From Thauera aromatica K172 (GTDB lineage: Bacteria > Pseudomonadota > Gammaproteobacteria > Burkholderiales > Rhodocyclaceae): a stretch of 64,000 nucleotides of DNA. Every line of letters begins with the position of its first letter. Position 1 is the stretch's first letter. The notes under the pieces were generated by a model. The model worked only from the letters and a program-made list of their open reading frames with translations, was not told where the DNA came from and made no database searches. A program made the position numbers and the translations under genes. Shown in pieces: positions 15,595 to 24,186 of the stretch. The stretch spans positions 3,046,041 through 3,110,040 of the forward strand of contig NZ_CP028339.1 of NCBI RefSeq assembly GCF_003030465.1. Reading direction: 5' to 3'.

Positions 15595-16632
15595 GTGCTG
15601 TCGCTGCTTCGCAACGTTGAGGCCATCTCCGCCAGCAGGAACAGGGCAAAACTGCATTACACGCTGCTGCGCACCGTATCCCTGCTCCTCGGCGGCAAGG
15701 CCGACGTGGGGATTTTCGCCTGCGCGCCGCAGGGCGAGGCCACGCTCAGGCTGTGTTCCGGTCCGACGATCATGAATTCGGCCCTCGCCCTCTGGCCCCC
15801 GCTCCTCGACCAGGTGCGCAGCGACGGCAGGGACATCACCCGCGTCGTGCACGGCCGGGTGTGCGGCGCGCTGATGCTGCAGGCATCGGAACTGGGCGGT
15901 GAGCCGCTGATCCTGGCCTACGGCACCGATCACGGCCCGCAGTCGAAGCCGGCGGACGAGGTGTCGGGCGAGATCGCGGTCCTGGCCCGCATCTACGGCA
16001 ACCAGATCAGGCTGCTCGACTACAGCGAACTCGACTCGCTGACCCGCCTGCTCAACCGCAAGACGTTCGACGAGACCTTCGACCGGCTGCTGACGCCGCC
16101 CACCCCCGATGATGACGAGGTCATGGACGAGCGCCGGCATGCCGCACAAAACGACAGCCCGGCCTGGCTTGCCGTGATCGACATCGATCATTTCAAGCGG
16201 ATCAACGATTCGTTCGGCCATCTCTTCGGCGACGAGGTTCTGCTGCGCATGGGGGAGCTGATGCGCAAGACCTTCCGCAGCGGCGACCGCTTGTTCCGCT
16301 TCGGCGGCGAAGAGTTCGTCGTCCTGCTCAACGCACCGGACGAAGCGCAGGCGCTGGCCACGTTCGAGCGCTTCCGGGTCTCGGTGGAAAGCCACCCCTT
16401 CCCCCAGGTCGGCACGGTGACCTGCTCCATCGGCTTCACCGCGGTGGCGGAAACGGACGTGCCGACCGACGTCGTCGGCCGCGCCGACGAAGCGCTCTAT
16501 TTCGCCAAGGACAACGGCCGCAACCGGGTTTCCTGCTACGAACGACTGCTCGGCGATGGCCTCATCGCCAGGAAGGAGGAAGCGCCGGCCGGAACGGACT
16601 TCGACATCGACGCGCTGTTCGACCTCAAATGA
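15595..16632 (+). CDS. Diguanylate cyclase (GGDEF domain) with unknown N-terminal sensor
   Basis: 345 residues from GTG 15595. The N-terminal ~140 residues have a GAF-like composition but no recognised signature. The C-terminal GGDEF domain is complete: LDSLTRLLNRKTFDETFD, AVIDIDHFKRINDSFGH, and active-site GGEEF in LFRFGGEEFVVLL. An RxxD inhibitory site (RSGD) lies five residues before GGEEF, so product inhibition by c-di-GMP is expected. A negatively charged insertion (TPPTPDDDEVMDE) sits between the first two conserved stretches. Role: synthesis of c-di-GMP; the input signal is unknown. A single gene. Confidence 0.93.
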   Translation: MLSLLRNVEAISASRNRAKLHYTLLRTVSLLLGGKADVGIFACAPQGEATLRLCSGPTIMNSALALWPPLLDQVRSDGRDITRVVHGRVCGALMLQASELGGEPLILAYGTDHGPQSKPADEVSGEIAVLARIYGNQIRLLDYSELDSLTRLLNRKTFDETFDRLLTPPTPDDDEVMDERRHAAQNDSPAWLAVIDIDHFKRINDSFGHLFGDEVLLRMGELMRKTFRSGDRLFRFGGEEFVVLLNAPDEAQALATFERFRVSVESHPFPQVGTVTCSIGFTAVAETDVPTDVVGRADEALYFAKDNGRNRVSCYERLLGDGLIARKEEAPAGTDFDIDALFDLK

Positions 16633-16743
16633 CGCCCCGCCCACTATGACGCCCCGCCCGCTGCGTCCGCCCGGCAGGACGTCGGTCCTCTCGAAGCGGC
16701 GCGGCACATCCGTCCGGCGGAAAATCAGGGAGACCGGGGCGGG

Positions 16744-17190
16744 TCAGACCGGTGCGTGGTCGCGCTCGGCCTCCCATCCTTTGCACGCCAGCGCCACCGT
16801 GCGCGGGACAGGGCGTACACCGGTGCGGTACTGGCTGACCGTGCGGCGCGTCAGGCCGATGGCCTCGGCGGCCGCATTGAGTGACAGATGATTGCGCTCC
16901 TGCCAGCGGCGGAACTCCAGGGCGTCGGTGCGACCCCGCTGCTCGAGCGCCATCTCCATGAGGCGGTCGGAACTCATCTCGGCATCGTCGTCCCACACGA
17001 CCGTCCACCCGTAGTCGCCGACGCGGACGGCAGCGAACTGCTCGGCATCGGCGAGGTGACTCATGGCGCGGCTACCCGCGATGAGTTCCGACAGATCGAC
17101 CTCGATGAGATTGCCGCCGACGTATTCAACGCGCAGACGGCTCCCCGGCAAGGCGGCGACGGCGGCGATGCGGTAAGCAGTTTTGCTCAT
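16744..17190 (-). CDS. DUF2442 protein with C-terminal HTH (antitoxin-like)
   Basis: 148 residues. The N-terminal ~75 residues (LPGSRLRVEYVGGNLIEVDL then MSHLADAEQFAAVRVGDYGW) are a DUF2442 domain. The C-terminus (ERNHLSLNAAAEAIGLTRRT followed by VSQYRTGVRPVPRTVALA) is an Xre-type helix-turn-helix. It starts in a 4-base overlap with the DUF4160 gene. DUF4160-DUF2442 pairs are widespread and behave like toxin-antitoxin or regulator pairs by genomic context; the molecular activity is not established. The HTH could act on the palindrome at 17452-17470. Confidence 0.8.
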   Translation of the reverse strand: MSKTAYRIAAVAALPGSRLRVEYVGGNLIEVDLSELIAGSRAMSHLADAEQFAAVRVGDYGWTVVWDDDAEMSSDRLMEMALEQRGRTDALEFRRWQERNHLSLNAAAEAIGLTRRTVSQYRTGVRPVPRTVALACKGWEAERDHAPV

Positions 17191-17441
17191 GGCTTCTCTC
17201 CTCTATCTTCGGGGTTGTCGAGCCGTTTCCATTCGGCGCGGATTTCGGCTTCGTGAGCAACGACCCACGCGGCAGCGGCGTTGAGGACGGCTGCCGGAAC
17301 TTTCTGGTGCGCATTCAGCGCGCTGCCGTCGAGATAGACCACCGCCATGCCGTCAGGATGGACGACATGCACATGAACGGGAGCGTGCTCTCCGTTGAGC
17401 ACCTTTATCATCCAGTTCGATTCCGCGTGTATTTTCGCCAC
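17187..17441 (-). CDS. DUF4160 small protein
   Basis: 84 residues from GTG 17441. DUF4160 features are clear: an N-terminal basic beta strand, then the histidine-rich EHAPVHVHVVHPDGMAVVYL and the helix VLNAAAAWVVAHEAEIRAEW. The HxHxH cluster is conserved in the family and might bind metal. The first gene of a two-gene operon, overlapping DUF2442-HTH by 4 bases. No Shine-Dalgarno is present, and the predicted transcription start falls almost on the GTG, so the messenger may be leaderless. Confidence 0.78.
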   Translation of the reverse strand: MAKIHAESNWMIKVLNGEHAPVHVHVVHPDGMAVVYLDGSALNAHQKVPAAVLNAAAAWVVAHEAEIRAEWKRLDNPEDRGEKP

Positions 17442-17447
17442 GGCCCG

Positions 17448-17476
17448 ATGCTAGGGCAAATTTTGCCCTAAATCAA
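17448..17476 (-). promoter_or_regulatory. Promoter with palindromic operator in its spacer (DUF4160 operon)
   Basis: On the minus strand TTGATT (17476-17471) and TAGCAT (17453-17448) are separated by exactly 17 bases. The spacer is a near-perfect palindrome with 9-bp arms (TAGGGCAAA / TTTGCCCTA, 17452-17470). A repressor bound there would block RNA polymerase. The -10 ends six bases before the GTG start codon, predicting a leaderless transcript. Confidence 0.65.
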
Positions 17477-17756
17477 GGAAGTAGCCGCGCACATCCAACC
17501 CGATGGCGGTGCGACGACCTGGGCACCTCGACCTCCGTCCGTGGGGAGGAATCGGGCGCTATTTCTCCGGCCCGTACAGAAGTGAGCCTCGGCCGCGCGC
17601 CCGGCCAGCGCCGCGTAGCGTCCGAGGGGCGGTGAACTATAGTGAAAGCCCGGCCGCCGACGTGGATGTTGCCAGGGGGAGATCGGGGACCAGACCCCGG
17701 CGAGGGGGCATCGACGACACGGGCCGCCCCCGCCCGGCAGAGAGAGGAGAAGCATC
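17477..17756. other. Intergenic region between divergent genes
   Basis: No coding frame or structured element is recognised. GAGAGGAGA at 17741-17749 is the ribosome-binding site of the next gene. Confidence 0.5.
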
Positions 17757-18071
17757 ATGATGGTCGCACGCTGGAGCATCGACGCGCGCTTCGGCTACAA
17801 GGCCGAGGTGGTCGACGCCTTGCAACGCTGGATGAGGGAAATCGGCAGCCAGATCGGCTGGAAGGCGGAAAACGTCCGCATCCTCACCGGCTCGGTCGGC
17901 ACGCGCGAGGCCACGGTGCAGGCCGAGATCCTGATCCGCGACCTCGCCGAACTGAACGCCGCCTGGGACAGGCTCGCCACCCTCGATACCCACAAGCAGT
18001 GGAGCCAGGACCTCGAACCTTTCGTCGTCTCCGGCTCGCCGCGCTGGGAAGTGCTGCGCGTGGTCGGCTGA
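17757..18071 (+). CDS. Small protein of unknown function, alpha-beta-barrel-like
   Basis: 104 residues from ATG 17757 with a good Shine-Dalgarno (GAGAGGAGA); a second ATG follows at once. The sequence MVARWSIDARFGYKAEVVDAL then ATVQAEILIRDLAELNAAWD and WEVLRVVG has the strand-helix-strand rhythm of dimeric alpha-beta-barrel (NIPSNAP-like) proteins. No catalytic residues can be named. Its last 27 codons (from about 17991) belong to the 316-bp unit that is duplicated directly downstream, so a headless copy of its C-terminus follows at 18307-18388. Confidence 0.6.
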   Translation: MMVARWSIDARFGYKAEVVDALQRWMREIGSQIGWKAENVRILTGSVGTREATVQAEILIRDLAELNAAWDRLATLDTHKQWSQDLEPFVVSGSPRWEVLRVVG

Positions 18072-18620
18072 GCCCCCATGGAACGGAAAGGCGCCAGGCC
18101 TTCCGCCACACCGCTACACCGCGACTTTGGCTGCCAGAAAATGCGTCTGCGTAGCTGCGGCAGCCCTGGACGTAGGGGCGACCCGCCGGGTCGCCCCTAC
18201 AGCGCCGTCCGGACGGATGCCCTGATATAAAAGGGATTAAGGCGTAGGAGCAGGGCTGCCGCAGCCACCCATAGTGGAGAAATTAGGGTCTGTCCCCTAT
18301 TTCGCCCACAAGCAGTGGAGCCAGGACCTCGAACCTTTCGTCGTCTCCGGCTCGCCGCGCTGGGAAGTGCTGCGCGTGGTCGGCTGAGCCCCCATGGAAC
18401 GGAAAGGCGCCAGGCCTTCCGCCACACCGCTACACCGCGACTTTGGCTGCCAGAAAATGCGTCTGCGTAGCTGCGGCAGCCCTGGACGTAGGGGCGACCC
18501 GCCGGGTCGCCCCTACAGCGCCGTCCGGACGGATGCCCTGATATCAAAGGGATTAAGGCGTAGAGGCAGGGCTGCCGCAGCCTCCCATAATGGAGAAATC
18601 AGGGTCTGTCCCCTATTTCG
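17991..18620 (+). repeat. 316-bp tandem duplication (two copies)
   Basis: Copy 1 begins at CACAAGCAGTGGAGCC (17991) and copy 2 at the same words at 18307, a spacing of 316 bases; both run through to CCCCTATTTCG (ending 18304 and 18620). Only a few bases differ near the 3' ends. Each unit contains the 3' end of the small gene, a palindromic element and the phrase GGGTCTGTCCCCTATTT. That phrase recurs a third time at about 18691-18710, suggesting a mobile or recombinogenic repeat family. Confidence 0.9.
18154..18265. repeat. Palindromic REP/MITE-like element, copy 1 (copy 2 at 18470-18581)
   Basis: Outer inverted arms GCTGCGGCAGCCCTG (18154-18168) and CAGGGCTGCCGCAGC (18251-18265) enclose an inner perfect hairpin with arms GTAGGGGCGACCC and GGGTCGCCCCTAC (18172-18200). 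The same structure is found 316 bases downstream. No transposase is nearby; the form fits a non-autonomous element or a REP-type sequence. Confidence 0.75.
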
Positions 18621-18638
18621 TTCTACGCCGCGAAAGAC

Positions 18639-18670
18639 AAGGCCCGCCGGGGACAACCTCGGCGGGCCTT
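18639..18670 (-). terminator. Hairpin downstream of the pilin gene
   Basis: A perfect 11-bp stem AAGGCCCGCCG / CGGCGGGCCTT with a ten-base loop lies 52 bases past the pilin stop. Read on the minus strand it is followed by TTGTCTTTC, a weak T-run. Likely a rho-independent terminator for the pilin. Confidence 0.55.
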
Positions 18671-18721
18671 GCGGTCAAGCTTAGAGAAATTGGGGTCTGT
18701 CCCCTATTTCATACTACGATC

Positions 18722-19126
18722 TCAGCAAACTCCGGCTGCAATACAAGTACCGCCAATTGTCCATTGAATAGGAGCAGTAACTCCATTAGGAGTCAAAGTA
18801 TACGTAAGGCTGTCCACAGCGTTTGAACCTGTCGCCGTAATTACCCCTTCATCCACTGCAACGGAGGCAACAACACCAGAAGCACCAGCTGCCGCCGGGA
18901 TACCGCTACCACCAGAATCCACACCAGCCAACGCTGTAATTCTTCCCTCTTGAGCGGCCACTTCAAAAGCCAGTTTATAAGGTGCAGTCGCCAAAATCAC
19001 CTCTGAAAATTTTGCCTTCTTTGTATACGTTTGATAGGCCGGCAGCGCCACCGCCGCCAGAATCCCGATGATCGCCACCACGATCATCAGTTCGATCAGG
19101 GTGAAGCCCTGTTGCATCTTTTTCAT
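18722..19126 (-). CDS. Type IV major pilin-like protein (class IVa prepilin)
   Basis: 134 residues from ATG 19126 behind AAGGAGAAGGAAG. The class IVa prepilin signature is perfect: a short basic leader MKKMQQG, then [20 protein letters not shown] with the Gly-Phe cleavage site and Glu5. The C-terminus has two Cys (TCIAAGVC) positioned for the D-region, but the loop holds only four residues, shorter than in classical pilins. The globular part is Gly/Ala/Thr/Ser-rich and lower in GC than its surroundings, as expected for a variable surface protein. Role: pilus subunit for twitching, adhesion or DNA uptake, assembled by a machinery encoded elsewhere. It has a sigma-54 promoter. Confidence 0.92.
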   Translation of the reverse strand: MKKMQQGFTLIELMIVVAIIGILAAVALPAYQTYTKKAKFSEVILATAPYKLAFEVAAQEGRITALAGVDSGGSGIPAAAGASGVVASVAVDEGVITATGSNAVDSLTYTLTPNGVTAPIQWTIGGTCIAAGVC

Positions 19127-19206
19127 CTTCCTTCTCCTTGAAGGGTTTGTACCCGGTGACATTTCCGCCGCCAGCCGCGCTGCGGCCCGCGCCTCGGCTT
19201 GTACAG

Positions 19207-19222
19207 AGCAAACCCCGTGCCA
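19207..19222 (-). promoter_or_regulatory. Sigma-54 (-24/-12) promoter of the pilin gene
   Basis: On the minus strand TGGCACGGGGTTTGCT (19222-19207) fits TGGCAC-N5-TTGCW with the GG and GC exactly 12 bases apart. The start would be near 19195, leaving a ~70-base leader. Sigma-54 control by PilR is the known mode for pilA in pseudomonads and relatives. Confidence 0.8.
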
Positions 19223-19364
19223 TGCCCGCCGGAGGTGGTTTTCAGGACGGCTGGCACACTCGCCCGTGCCAGACCCCGCGCGCGGGCGCGCCAGCGCCGC
19301 GCTACACTGTGTCCCTTCCCCGCCCCCTCCCGCCCCCTCCCGCCCTCTCCCGTCTCGCCCCGCC

Positions 19365-19919
19365 ATGGACGCTATCCGCCTCGACACCGCCGCCGCCCTC
19401 ACCGGCCTGAGCAAGCGCACGCTGTGGCGGCGGCTGGCCGGCGGCGCGCTGTGCGCGGTGGACGGCGCCGCGGGCGAAGCCACCCGGGTGCGGCTCGACG
19501 AAGTGCTAGCGCTGTCGCCGCTGCGCCTGGAGGCCGAAGCGCGCGGCATGATCCTCGACGCCGACCGCGGCGCGGCGCCGGCGCAGTGCGAGCTGGCGCT
19601 GCTGCTGCTGGAACACGGCTGGGTGACGGCGGCGGTGGCGTGGCTGGAGAAGGCCGCGCGCCAGCTCGACGCCGAAGCGCTGTACTGGCTCGGGCGGTGC
19701 ACCCTGGCCGGCACCGGAATGGTTGCCGACGAGACCGCGGGCATGGAATGGCTGCGCCAGGCGGCGCGCCGCGGCCACGTCATCGCCCCGCAGCTGATGC
19801 GCCACCTGCAGGACCCGGCACGGCCGGCGCAGAGCCCGGCGGAGCTGGCGGCAGCGCTCGATGCGATCGAGCGCACGGTGGTGCTGCAGGCACTGCGCGA
19901 CACCGCCGCCCCGGCCTGA
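19365..19919 (+). CDS. Sel1-repeat protein with N-terminal HTH-like segment
   Basis: 184 residues from ATG 19365. The first ~50 residues ([20 protein letters not shown]) look like a MerR/excisionase-type winged helix that recognises DNA. The rest contains Sel1/TPR-like repeats ([40 protein letters not shown] and [11 protein letters not shown]). It is divergent from the pilin gene. The combination suggests a regulator or adaptor, possibly of pilus expression; that is inference from position. The upstream 40 bases (19318-19357) are a run of C-rich CCCGCCCCCT repeats. Confidence 0.65.
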   Translation: MDAIRLDTAAALTGLSKRTLWRRLAGGALCAVDGAAGEATRVRLDEVLALSPLRLEAEARGMILDADRGAAPAQCELALLLLEHGWVTAAVAWLEKAARQLDAEALYWLGRCTLAGTGMVADETAGMEWLRQAARRGHVIAPQLMRHLQDPARPAQSPAELAAALDAIERTVVLQALRDTAAPA

Positions 19920-19943
19920 AGCCGGCGGCGCGGCAGCGCGCGC

Positions 19944-20819
19944 TCAGTCCAGCACCAGGGCCAGCGCCAGGGGCAGGAAGGCGATCGCGGCGAGGTTGCC
20001 GATCAGCACCATCGAGGCGACCTTGGCCGGCTCCTGGCGGTAACGCTCGGCGAACATGAAGTTCAGCACCGCCGGCGGCAGCGCACCGAACACCAGCAGC
20101 ATCGCCTGCTCGCGCGCGGGCAGCTCAATGAGCTGCAGCACCAGCCAGGCCAGCGCCATCCCGATCAGCGGGCGGGCGAGCGCGCCGAGCACGCCGATGC
20201 CGATTTCGCCGATGCGCGAGTCGGCCAGGCGCACGCCGAGGCCGAGCAGCATCAGCGGAATCGAGATCTCGCCCAGCATGCGGATCGCCATCAAGAGCGG
20301 CGGCCACACTTCGAAGCCGGTGAGGCTGACCGCCAGCCCGAGGAGGGTGGCGAACACCGAGGGCACGCGCCACACCGTGTGCAGGCGCGCACGGTGGTCG
20401 AGCAGCCAGGCGCCGAAGGAGAAATGCGCCAGGTTGGAGACCATGAAGATCACCACCATCGGCGCCAGCGCGGCATCGCCGAAGGCGAGCACCGCGAGCG
20501 GCAGACCGAGGTTGCCGCAGTTGTTGAACATGATCGGCGGCACCAGGGTCTTGGGCGCGATCCCGGTGGCGCGCGCGAGCCCCCACGCCGCCGCCCCCGA
20601 GCCCGCCACCACCAGCGCGGTGGCGGCGATCAGCGGCAGGTAGGCGCTGACCTCGAACGCCTTGCCGGCGAGCGCGGCGAAGATCAGCGCGGGGACGAAG
20701 ACGTCCATGTTGAGCTGGTTGGCGTGCGCCAGGTCGGGCTTCATCCGCCGGCCGACGAAGTAGCCGAGCGCGGTGATCGCGAACAGCGGAAACAGGATGG
20801 AGACGATTCGCAGCAGCAT
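19944..20819 (-). CDS. AEC-family transporter (auxin-efflux-carrier-like permease)
   Basis: 291 residues with about ten membrane helices in two inverted five-helix repeats. [20 protein letters not shown] at the N-terminus, [20 protein letters not shown] in the middle (the N-x-G-x-x-G-x-P motif) and [17 protein letters not shown] near the end are AEC-family hallmarks. Members export or import organic anions such as malate or malonate; the substrate here is unknown. The downstream neighbour hslU is 95 bases away from its start codon. A single gene. Confidence 0.87.
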   Translation of the reverse strand: MLLRIVSILFPLFAITALGYFVGRRMKPDLAHANQLNMDVFVPALIFAALAGKAFEVSAYLPLIAATALVVAGSGAAAWGLARATGIAPKTLVPPIMFNNCGNLGLPLAVLAFGDAALAPMVVIFMVSNLAHFSFGAWLLDHRARLHTVWRVPSVFATLLGLAVSLTGFEVWPPLLMAIRMLGEISIPLMLLGLGVRLADSRIGEIGIGVLGALARPLIGMALAWLVLQLIELPAREQAMLLVFGALPPAVLNFMFAERYRQEPAKVASMVLIGNLAAIAFLPLALALVLD

Positions 20820-20914
20820 GGGGTCGCGCTCGACAGGGCCGCTTCGGGGCGGAAACGCAGCCGGGCCGGCCGCGCAGGCCGACCCGGCAATCGGAAACGC
20901 GCGCAGCGCGCGGC

Positions 20915-22252
20915 TTAAAGCACGTAGCGCGCCAGGTCCTCGCGCTGGGCGAGCACGTCGAGGCGGCCGTCCACGTAGCCGGCGTCGATCACGACCTTGC
21001 CCAGGGCGGCGCTCTTGCCGGCTTCGAACGAGATTTCCTCGAGGAGCTTTTCCATCACCGTGTACAGGCGGCGGGCGCCGATGTTCTCGGTCTTCTCGTT
21101 GACCTGGAAGGCGATCTCGGCCAGGCGGCGGATGCCGTCGGCGGTGAATTCGAGCGCCACGCCGTCGGTGGCGAGCAAGGCCTGGTACTGGCGGGTGAGG
21201 CAGGCGTCGGTGCTGGTGAGGATGCGCTCGAAATCGCCCACCGACAGCGAGCCGAGCTCGACGCGGATCGGGAAGCGGCCCTGCAGCTCGGGGATTAGGT
21301 CGCTCGGCTTGGACAGATGGAAGGCGCCGCTGGCGATGAACAGGATGTGATCGGTCTTGATCATGCCGTACTTGGTCGAGATCGTCGTGCCTTCGACCAG
21401 CGGCAGCAAGTCGCGCTGCACGCCCTGGCGGGAGACGTCGGCGCCGTGGGCGTCGCTGCGCGCGGCGATCTTGTCGACCTCGTCGAGGAACACGATGCCG
21501 TTCTGCTCGACCGCGCGCAGCGCGTCGAGCTTGACTTCCTCATCGTTGATCATGCGCGCGGCCTCTTCGTCGGCGAGCAGCTTCAAGGCCTCGCGGATCT
21601 TGAGCTTGCGCTGCTTCTTCTTGCCCCCGCCCATGTTCTGGAACATGCCCTGGATCTGCTGGGTGAGCTCCTCCATGCCCGGCGGGGCGAAGATCTCGGC
21701 CTGCATCGAGGGCGCGGCGAGTTCGATTTCGATGTCCTTGTCGTCGAGTTCGCCCTCGCGCAGCTTCTTGCGGAATTTCTGCCGGGTAGCGGAATCGGGC
21801 GCCGGTTCGGCCGCGGCATCGAAGCCGACCGCGCGTGCCGGCGGCAGCAGGGCGTCGAGGACGCGGTCTTCGGCGGCGTCCAGCGCGCGGTCGCGCACCG
21901 CCTTCATCGCCCGCTCGCGGCCGTCCTTGACCGCGATTTCCATCAGGTCGCGGATGATGGTGTCGACGTCGCGCCCGACGTAGCCGACTTCGGTGAACTT
22001 GGTCGCCTCGATCTTGATGAAGGGCGCATGGGCGAGGCGGGCGAGGCGGCGCGCGATCTCGGTCTTGCCGACGCCGGTGGGGCCGATCATGAGGATGTTC
22101 TTGGGGGTGATCTCGCTGCGCAGCGGCTCGTCGACCTGGGCACGCCGCCAGCGGTTGCGCAGCGCGATGGCGACGGCCTTCTTGGCCTTGTCCTGGCCGA
22201 CGATGTGCTTGTCGAGTTCGGAGACGATCTCCGGCGGGGTCATCTGGGTCAT
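20915..22252 (-). CDS. hslU: ATP-dependent protease ATPase subunit HslU
   Basis: 445 residues from ATG 22252. A full AAA+ unfoldase: the N-domain ([20 protein letters not shown]), Walker A ([16 protein letters not shown]), the pore motif GYVGRDVD, an I-domain of about 130 residues, Walker B ([17 protein letters not shown]), sensor regions ([14 protein letters not shown]) and the C-terminal EDLARYVL tail that docks into HslV. It forms the hexameric cap of the HslVU protease, unfolding substrates such as SulA and heat-damaged proteins in the cytoplasm. The second gene of the hslVU operon, ten bases after hslV. Confidence 0.98.
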   Translation of the reverse strand: MTQMTPPEIVSELDKHIVGQDKAKKAVAIALRNRWRRAQVDEPLRSEITPKNILMIGPTGVGKTEIARRLARLAHAPFIKIEATKFTEVGYVGRDVDTIIRDLMEIAVKDGRERAMKAVRDRALDAAEDRVLDALLPPARAVGFDAAAEPAPDSATRQKFRKKLREGELDDKDIEIELAAPSMQAEIFAPPGMEELTQQIQGMFQNMGGGKKKQRKLKIREALKLLADEEAARMINDEEVKLDALRAVEQNGIVFLDEVDKIAARSDAHGADVSRQGVQRDLLPLVEGTTISTKYGMIKTDHILFIASGAFHLSKPSDLIPELQGRFPIRVELGSLSVGDFERILTSTDACLTRQYQALLATDGVALEFTADGIRRLAEIAFQVNEKTENIGARRLYTVMEKLLEEISFEAGKSAALGKVVIDAGYVDGRLDVLAQREDLARYVL

Positions 22253-22262
22253 GGGGGTGCCC

Positions 22263-22799
22263 TCAGTCCAGCACTTCGATGGTGTGGTGGTGGTTGGTGT
22301 AGATGCACAGGTCGCCGGCAATGCCGAGCGCCTTGGAGACGATTTCCTTGGGCTCGAGCTCGGTGTTCTCGACCAGCGCGCGCGCCGCGGCCTGGGCGTA
22401 GGCGCCGCCGCTGCCGATGGCGACGATGCCCTGCTCGGGCTCGAGCACGTCGCCGTTGCCGGTGATCACCAGAGAGTGCTCGCGGTCGGCGACCGCGAGC
22501 ATCGCTTCGAGGCGGCGCAGCATGCGGTCGGTACGCCAGTCCTTGGCCAGTTCCACCGCGCTGCGCAGGAGGTTGCCCTGGTGCTTGTCGAGCTTGGCCT
22601 CGAAGCGCTCGAACAGGGTGAAGGCATCCGCCGTGCCGCCGGCAAAGCCGGCCAGGATCTGGCCGTTGTACAGGGTGCGCACCTTGCGCGCCGACGCCTT
22701 GATGACGATGTTGCCCAGGGTGACCTGGCCGTCCCCGCCGAGGGCGACGCGCTTGCCGCGCCGGACCGACAGGATAGTGGTGCCGCGATATTGTTCCAT
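22263..22799 (-). CDS. hslV: ATP-dependent protease proteolytic subunit HslV
   Basis: 178 residues from ATG 22799. The catalytic Thr follows a short propeptide in [20 protein letters not shown], the form seen in many betaproteobacteria. [31 protein letters not shown] and [17 protein letters not shown] match the family, with the Lys/Arg and Gly-rich residues of the Ntn-hydrolase site. HslV forms a double hexameric ring activated by HslU. A longer upstream extension to 22931 has no family match and is rejected. Promoter elements of heat-shock type were looked for and none was convincing. Confidence 0.98.
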   Translation of the reverse strand: MEQYRGTTILSVRRGKRVALGGDGQVTLGNIVIKASARKVRTLYNGQILAGFAGGTADAFTLFERFEAKLDKHQGNLLRSAVELAKDWRTDRMLRRLEAMLAVADREHSLVITGNGDVLEPEQGIVAIGSGGAYAQAAARALVENTELEPKEIVSKALGIAGDLCIYTNHHHTIEVLD

Positions 22800-22942
22800 G
22801 ACGATTCCTCGCCGGCCGGGTGCCGGCGCCGTGTGACTGCGTAAACCCGCAAGTATGCGCGATACGGCAGCGGGAGGAATAGGCCGGCGCGCACGGCCCA
22901 GTGCCCGGGCAGGCGGCGCGCGGGAAACCATATTTCGGTAAA

Positions 22943-22977
22943 AATGCTTTCACAACAAGCATTAAGCTTTGCGCAAA
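22943..22977. promoter_or_regulatory. AT-rich inverted repeats between hslV and ybgC
   Basis: AATGCTT (22943-22949) and AAGCATT (22957-22963) form a perfect 7-bp inverted repeat. TTTGCGCAAA (22968-22977) is a second perfect palindrome. The patch is far lower in GC than the flanks. It may be an operator or a hairpin in the divergent promoter region; no regulator is identified. Confidence 0.4.
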
Positions 22978-23040
22978 TAGAAATATCAAGATTTGCAACA
23001 GGTCATGCACCGGCCGCGCGCGCTCGGCTAGAATGCGGCG

Positions 23041-23499
23041 ATGCACCCGAGAACCACTCGCGCCTCGGCCGACGCCAGCACCCCGTCCGCCGCCGCGCCG
23101 CACTTCGTCCTGCCGGTCCGAGTCTATTACGAGGACACCGATGCCGGCGGCGTCGTGTACTACGCCAACTACCTGAAGTTCTGCGAACGCGCGCGCACCG
23201 AATGGCTGCGCGCGCTCGGCGTCGGCCAGCAGGCGCTGCTCGCCGGCGAAGGCATCGCCTTCGTGGTGCGTTCGCTGCATGCCGACTACCTGGCTTCGGC
23301 CCGGCTCGACGACGCCCTCGAAGTCGTCAGCCGCATCGATACCCTGCGCCGCGCCAGCCTGCAGTTCGACCAGCAGGTACGCCGCGGCGACGAACTTTTG
23401 TTCAGCGCCCGGGTGCTTGTCGCCTGTGTCGATCTGCGCCGCCAGCGCCCGGCGGCGATTCCCCCATCCCTCCACGCCCTTCTCCAAAGCCCAGCATGA
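23041..23499 (+). CDS. ybgC: Tol-Pal-associated acyl-CoA thioesterase YbgC
   Basis: 152 residues from ATG 23041. Hotdog-fold thioesterase: RVYYEDTDAGGVVYYANYLK carries the YxDTDxxGxVYxxxY active-site stretch with the catalytic Asp, then CERARTEWLRALG. It hydrolyses short acyl-CoA or acyl-ACP and in enterobacteria associates with phospholipid-synthesis enzymes at the Tol operon. The N-terminal ~20 residues are a Ser/Ala-rich extension. The stop overlaps the tolQ start as ATGA. The first gene of ybgC-tolQRAB-pal-cpoB. Confidence 0.95.
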   Translation: MHPRTTRASADASTPSAAAPHFVLPVRVYYEDTDAGGVVYYANYLKFCERARTEWLRALGVGQQALLAGEGIAFVVRSLHADYLASARLDDALEVVSRIDTLRRASLQFDQQVRRGDELLFSARVLVACVDLRRQRPAAIPPSLHALLQSPA

Positions 23500-24164
23500 C
23501 CGTCACCCACGATCTTTCCATCCTCAGCCTGATCAGCCAGGCGAGCGTCCTCGTCCAGCTCGTCATGGCGCTGCTCGCCGGCCTGTCCCTGGTGTCGTGG
23601 TACTGGATCTTCCGCAAGTCGTTCCAGATCCGCCAGGCGCGCAGCAACACCGACGGCTTCGAGCGCGACTTCTGGAGCGGCGGCGACCTCAACACCCTGG
23701 CCGAATCCGCCGGCCGCCATCAGGCCGAGGGCATGGAACGCATCTTCGAGGCCGGCTACCGCGAATTCACCAAGCTGCGCACCAAGGGCCACGACCACGG
23801 CGCCACCCTCGACGGCGCGCGCCGCGCGATGCGCGCCACCTACCAGCGCGAGATCGACGACCTCGAGGCCCACCTCGCCTTTCTCGCTTCGGTCGGCTCG
23901 GTGTCGCCCTACATCGGCCTGCTCGGCACCGTGTGGGGGATCATGAACTCCTTCCGCGGCCTCTCCAGCGTCGGCTCGGCCACCCTCGCCCAGGTCGCCC
24001 CCGGTATCGCCGAAGCCCTGGTCGCCACCGCGATCGGCCTGTTCGCGGCGATTCCGGCGGTAGTGGCGTACAACCGCTTCGCCCACGACATCGACCGCCT
24101 CGGCATCCGCTTCGAGAGCTTCATGGAAGAGTTCTCCAACATCCTGCAGCGCAACCTGCGCTGA
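23496..24164 (+). CDS. tolQ: Tol-Pal system proton channel subunit TolQ
   Basis: 222 residues from ATG 23496. Three membrane helices: residues ~16-40 (ASVLVQLVMALLAGLSLVSW), ~130-155 and ~165-195. The channel signature is in VGSVSPYIGLLGTVWGIMNS and ALVATAIGLFAAIPAVVAYN, with the conserved Thr/Ala residues of the ExbB/MotA/TolQ family. With TolR it uses the proton gradient to drive TolA during outer-membrane constriction at division. Coupled to ybgC by a 4-base overlap. Confidence 0.97.
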   Translation: MTVTHDLSILSLISQASVLVQLVMALLAGLSLVSWYWIFRKSFQIRQARSNTDGFERDFWSGGDLNTLAESAGRHQAEGMERIFEAGYREFTKLRTKGHDHGATLDGARRAMRATYQREIDDLEAHLAFLASVGSVSPYIGLLGTVWGIMNSFRGLSSVGSATLAQVAPGIAEALVATAIGLFAAIPAVVAYNRFAHDIDRLGIRFESFMEEFSNILQRNLR

Positions 24165-24186
24165 GCGGACGGGAGAGCACAGCCCC

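Noticed and set aside
18394-18684. 96-codon frame in the tandem repeat
   Set aside because: It crosses the duplication and hairpins and has no coding character.
22800-22940. Heat-shock (sigma-32) promoter for hslVU
   Set aside because: Looked for CTTGAA and CCCCAT-like pairs on the minus strand and found no acceptable match.
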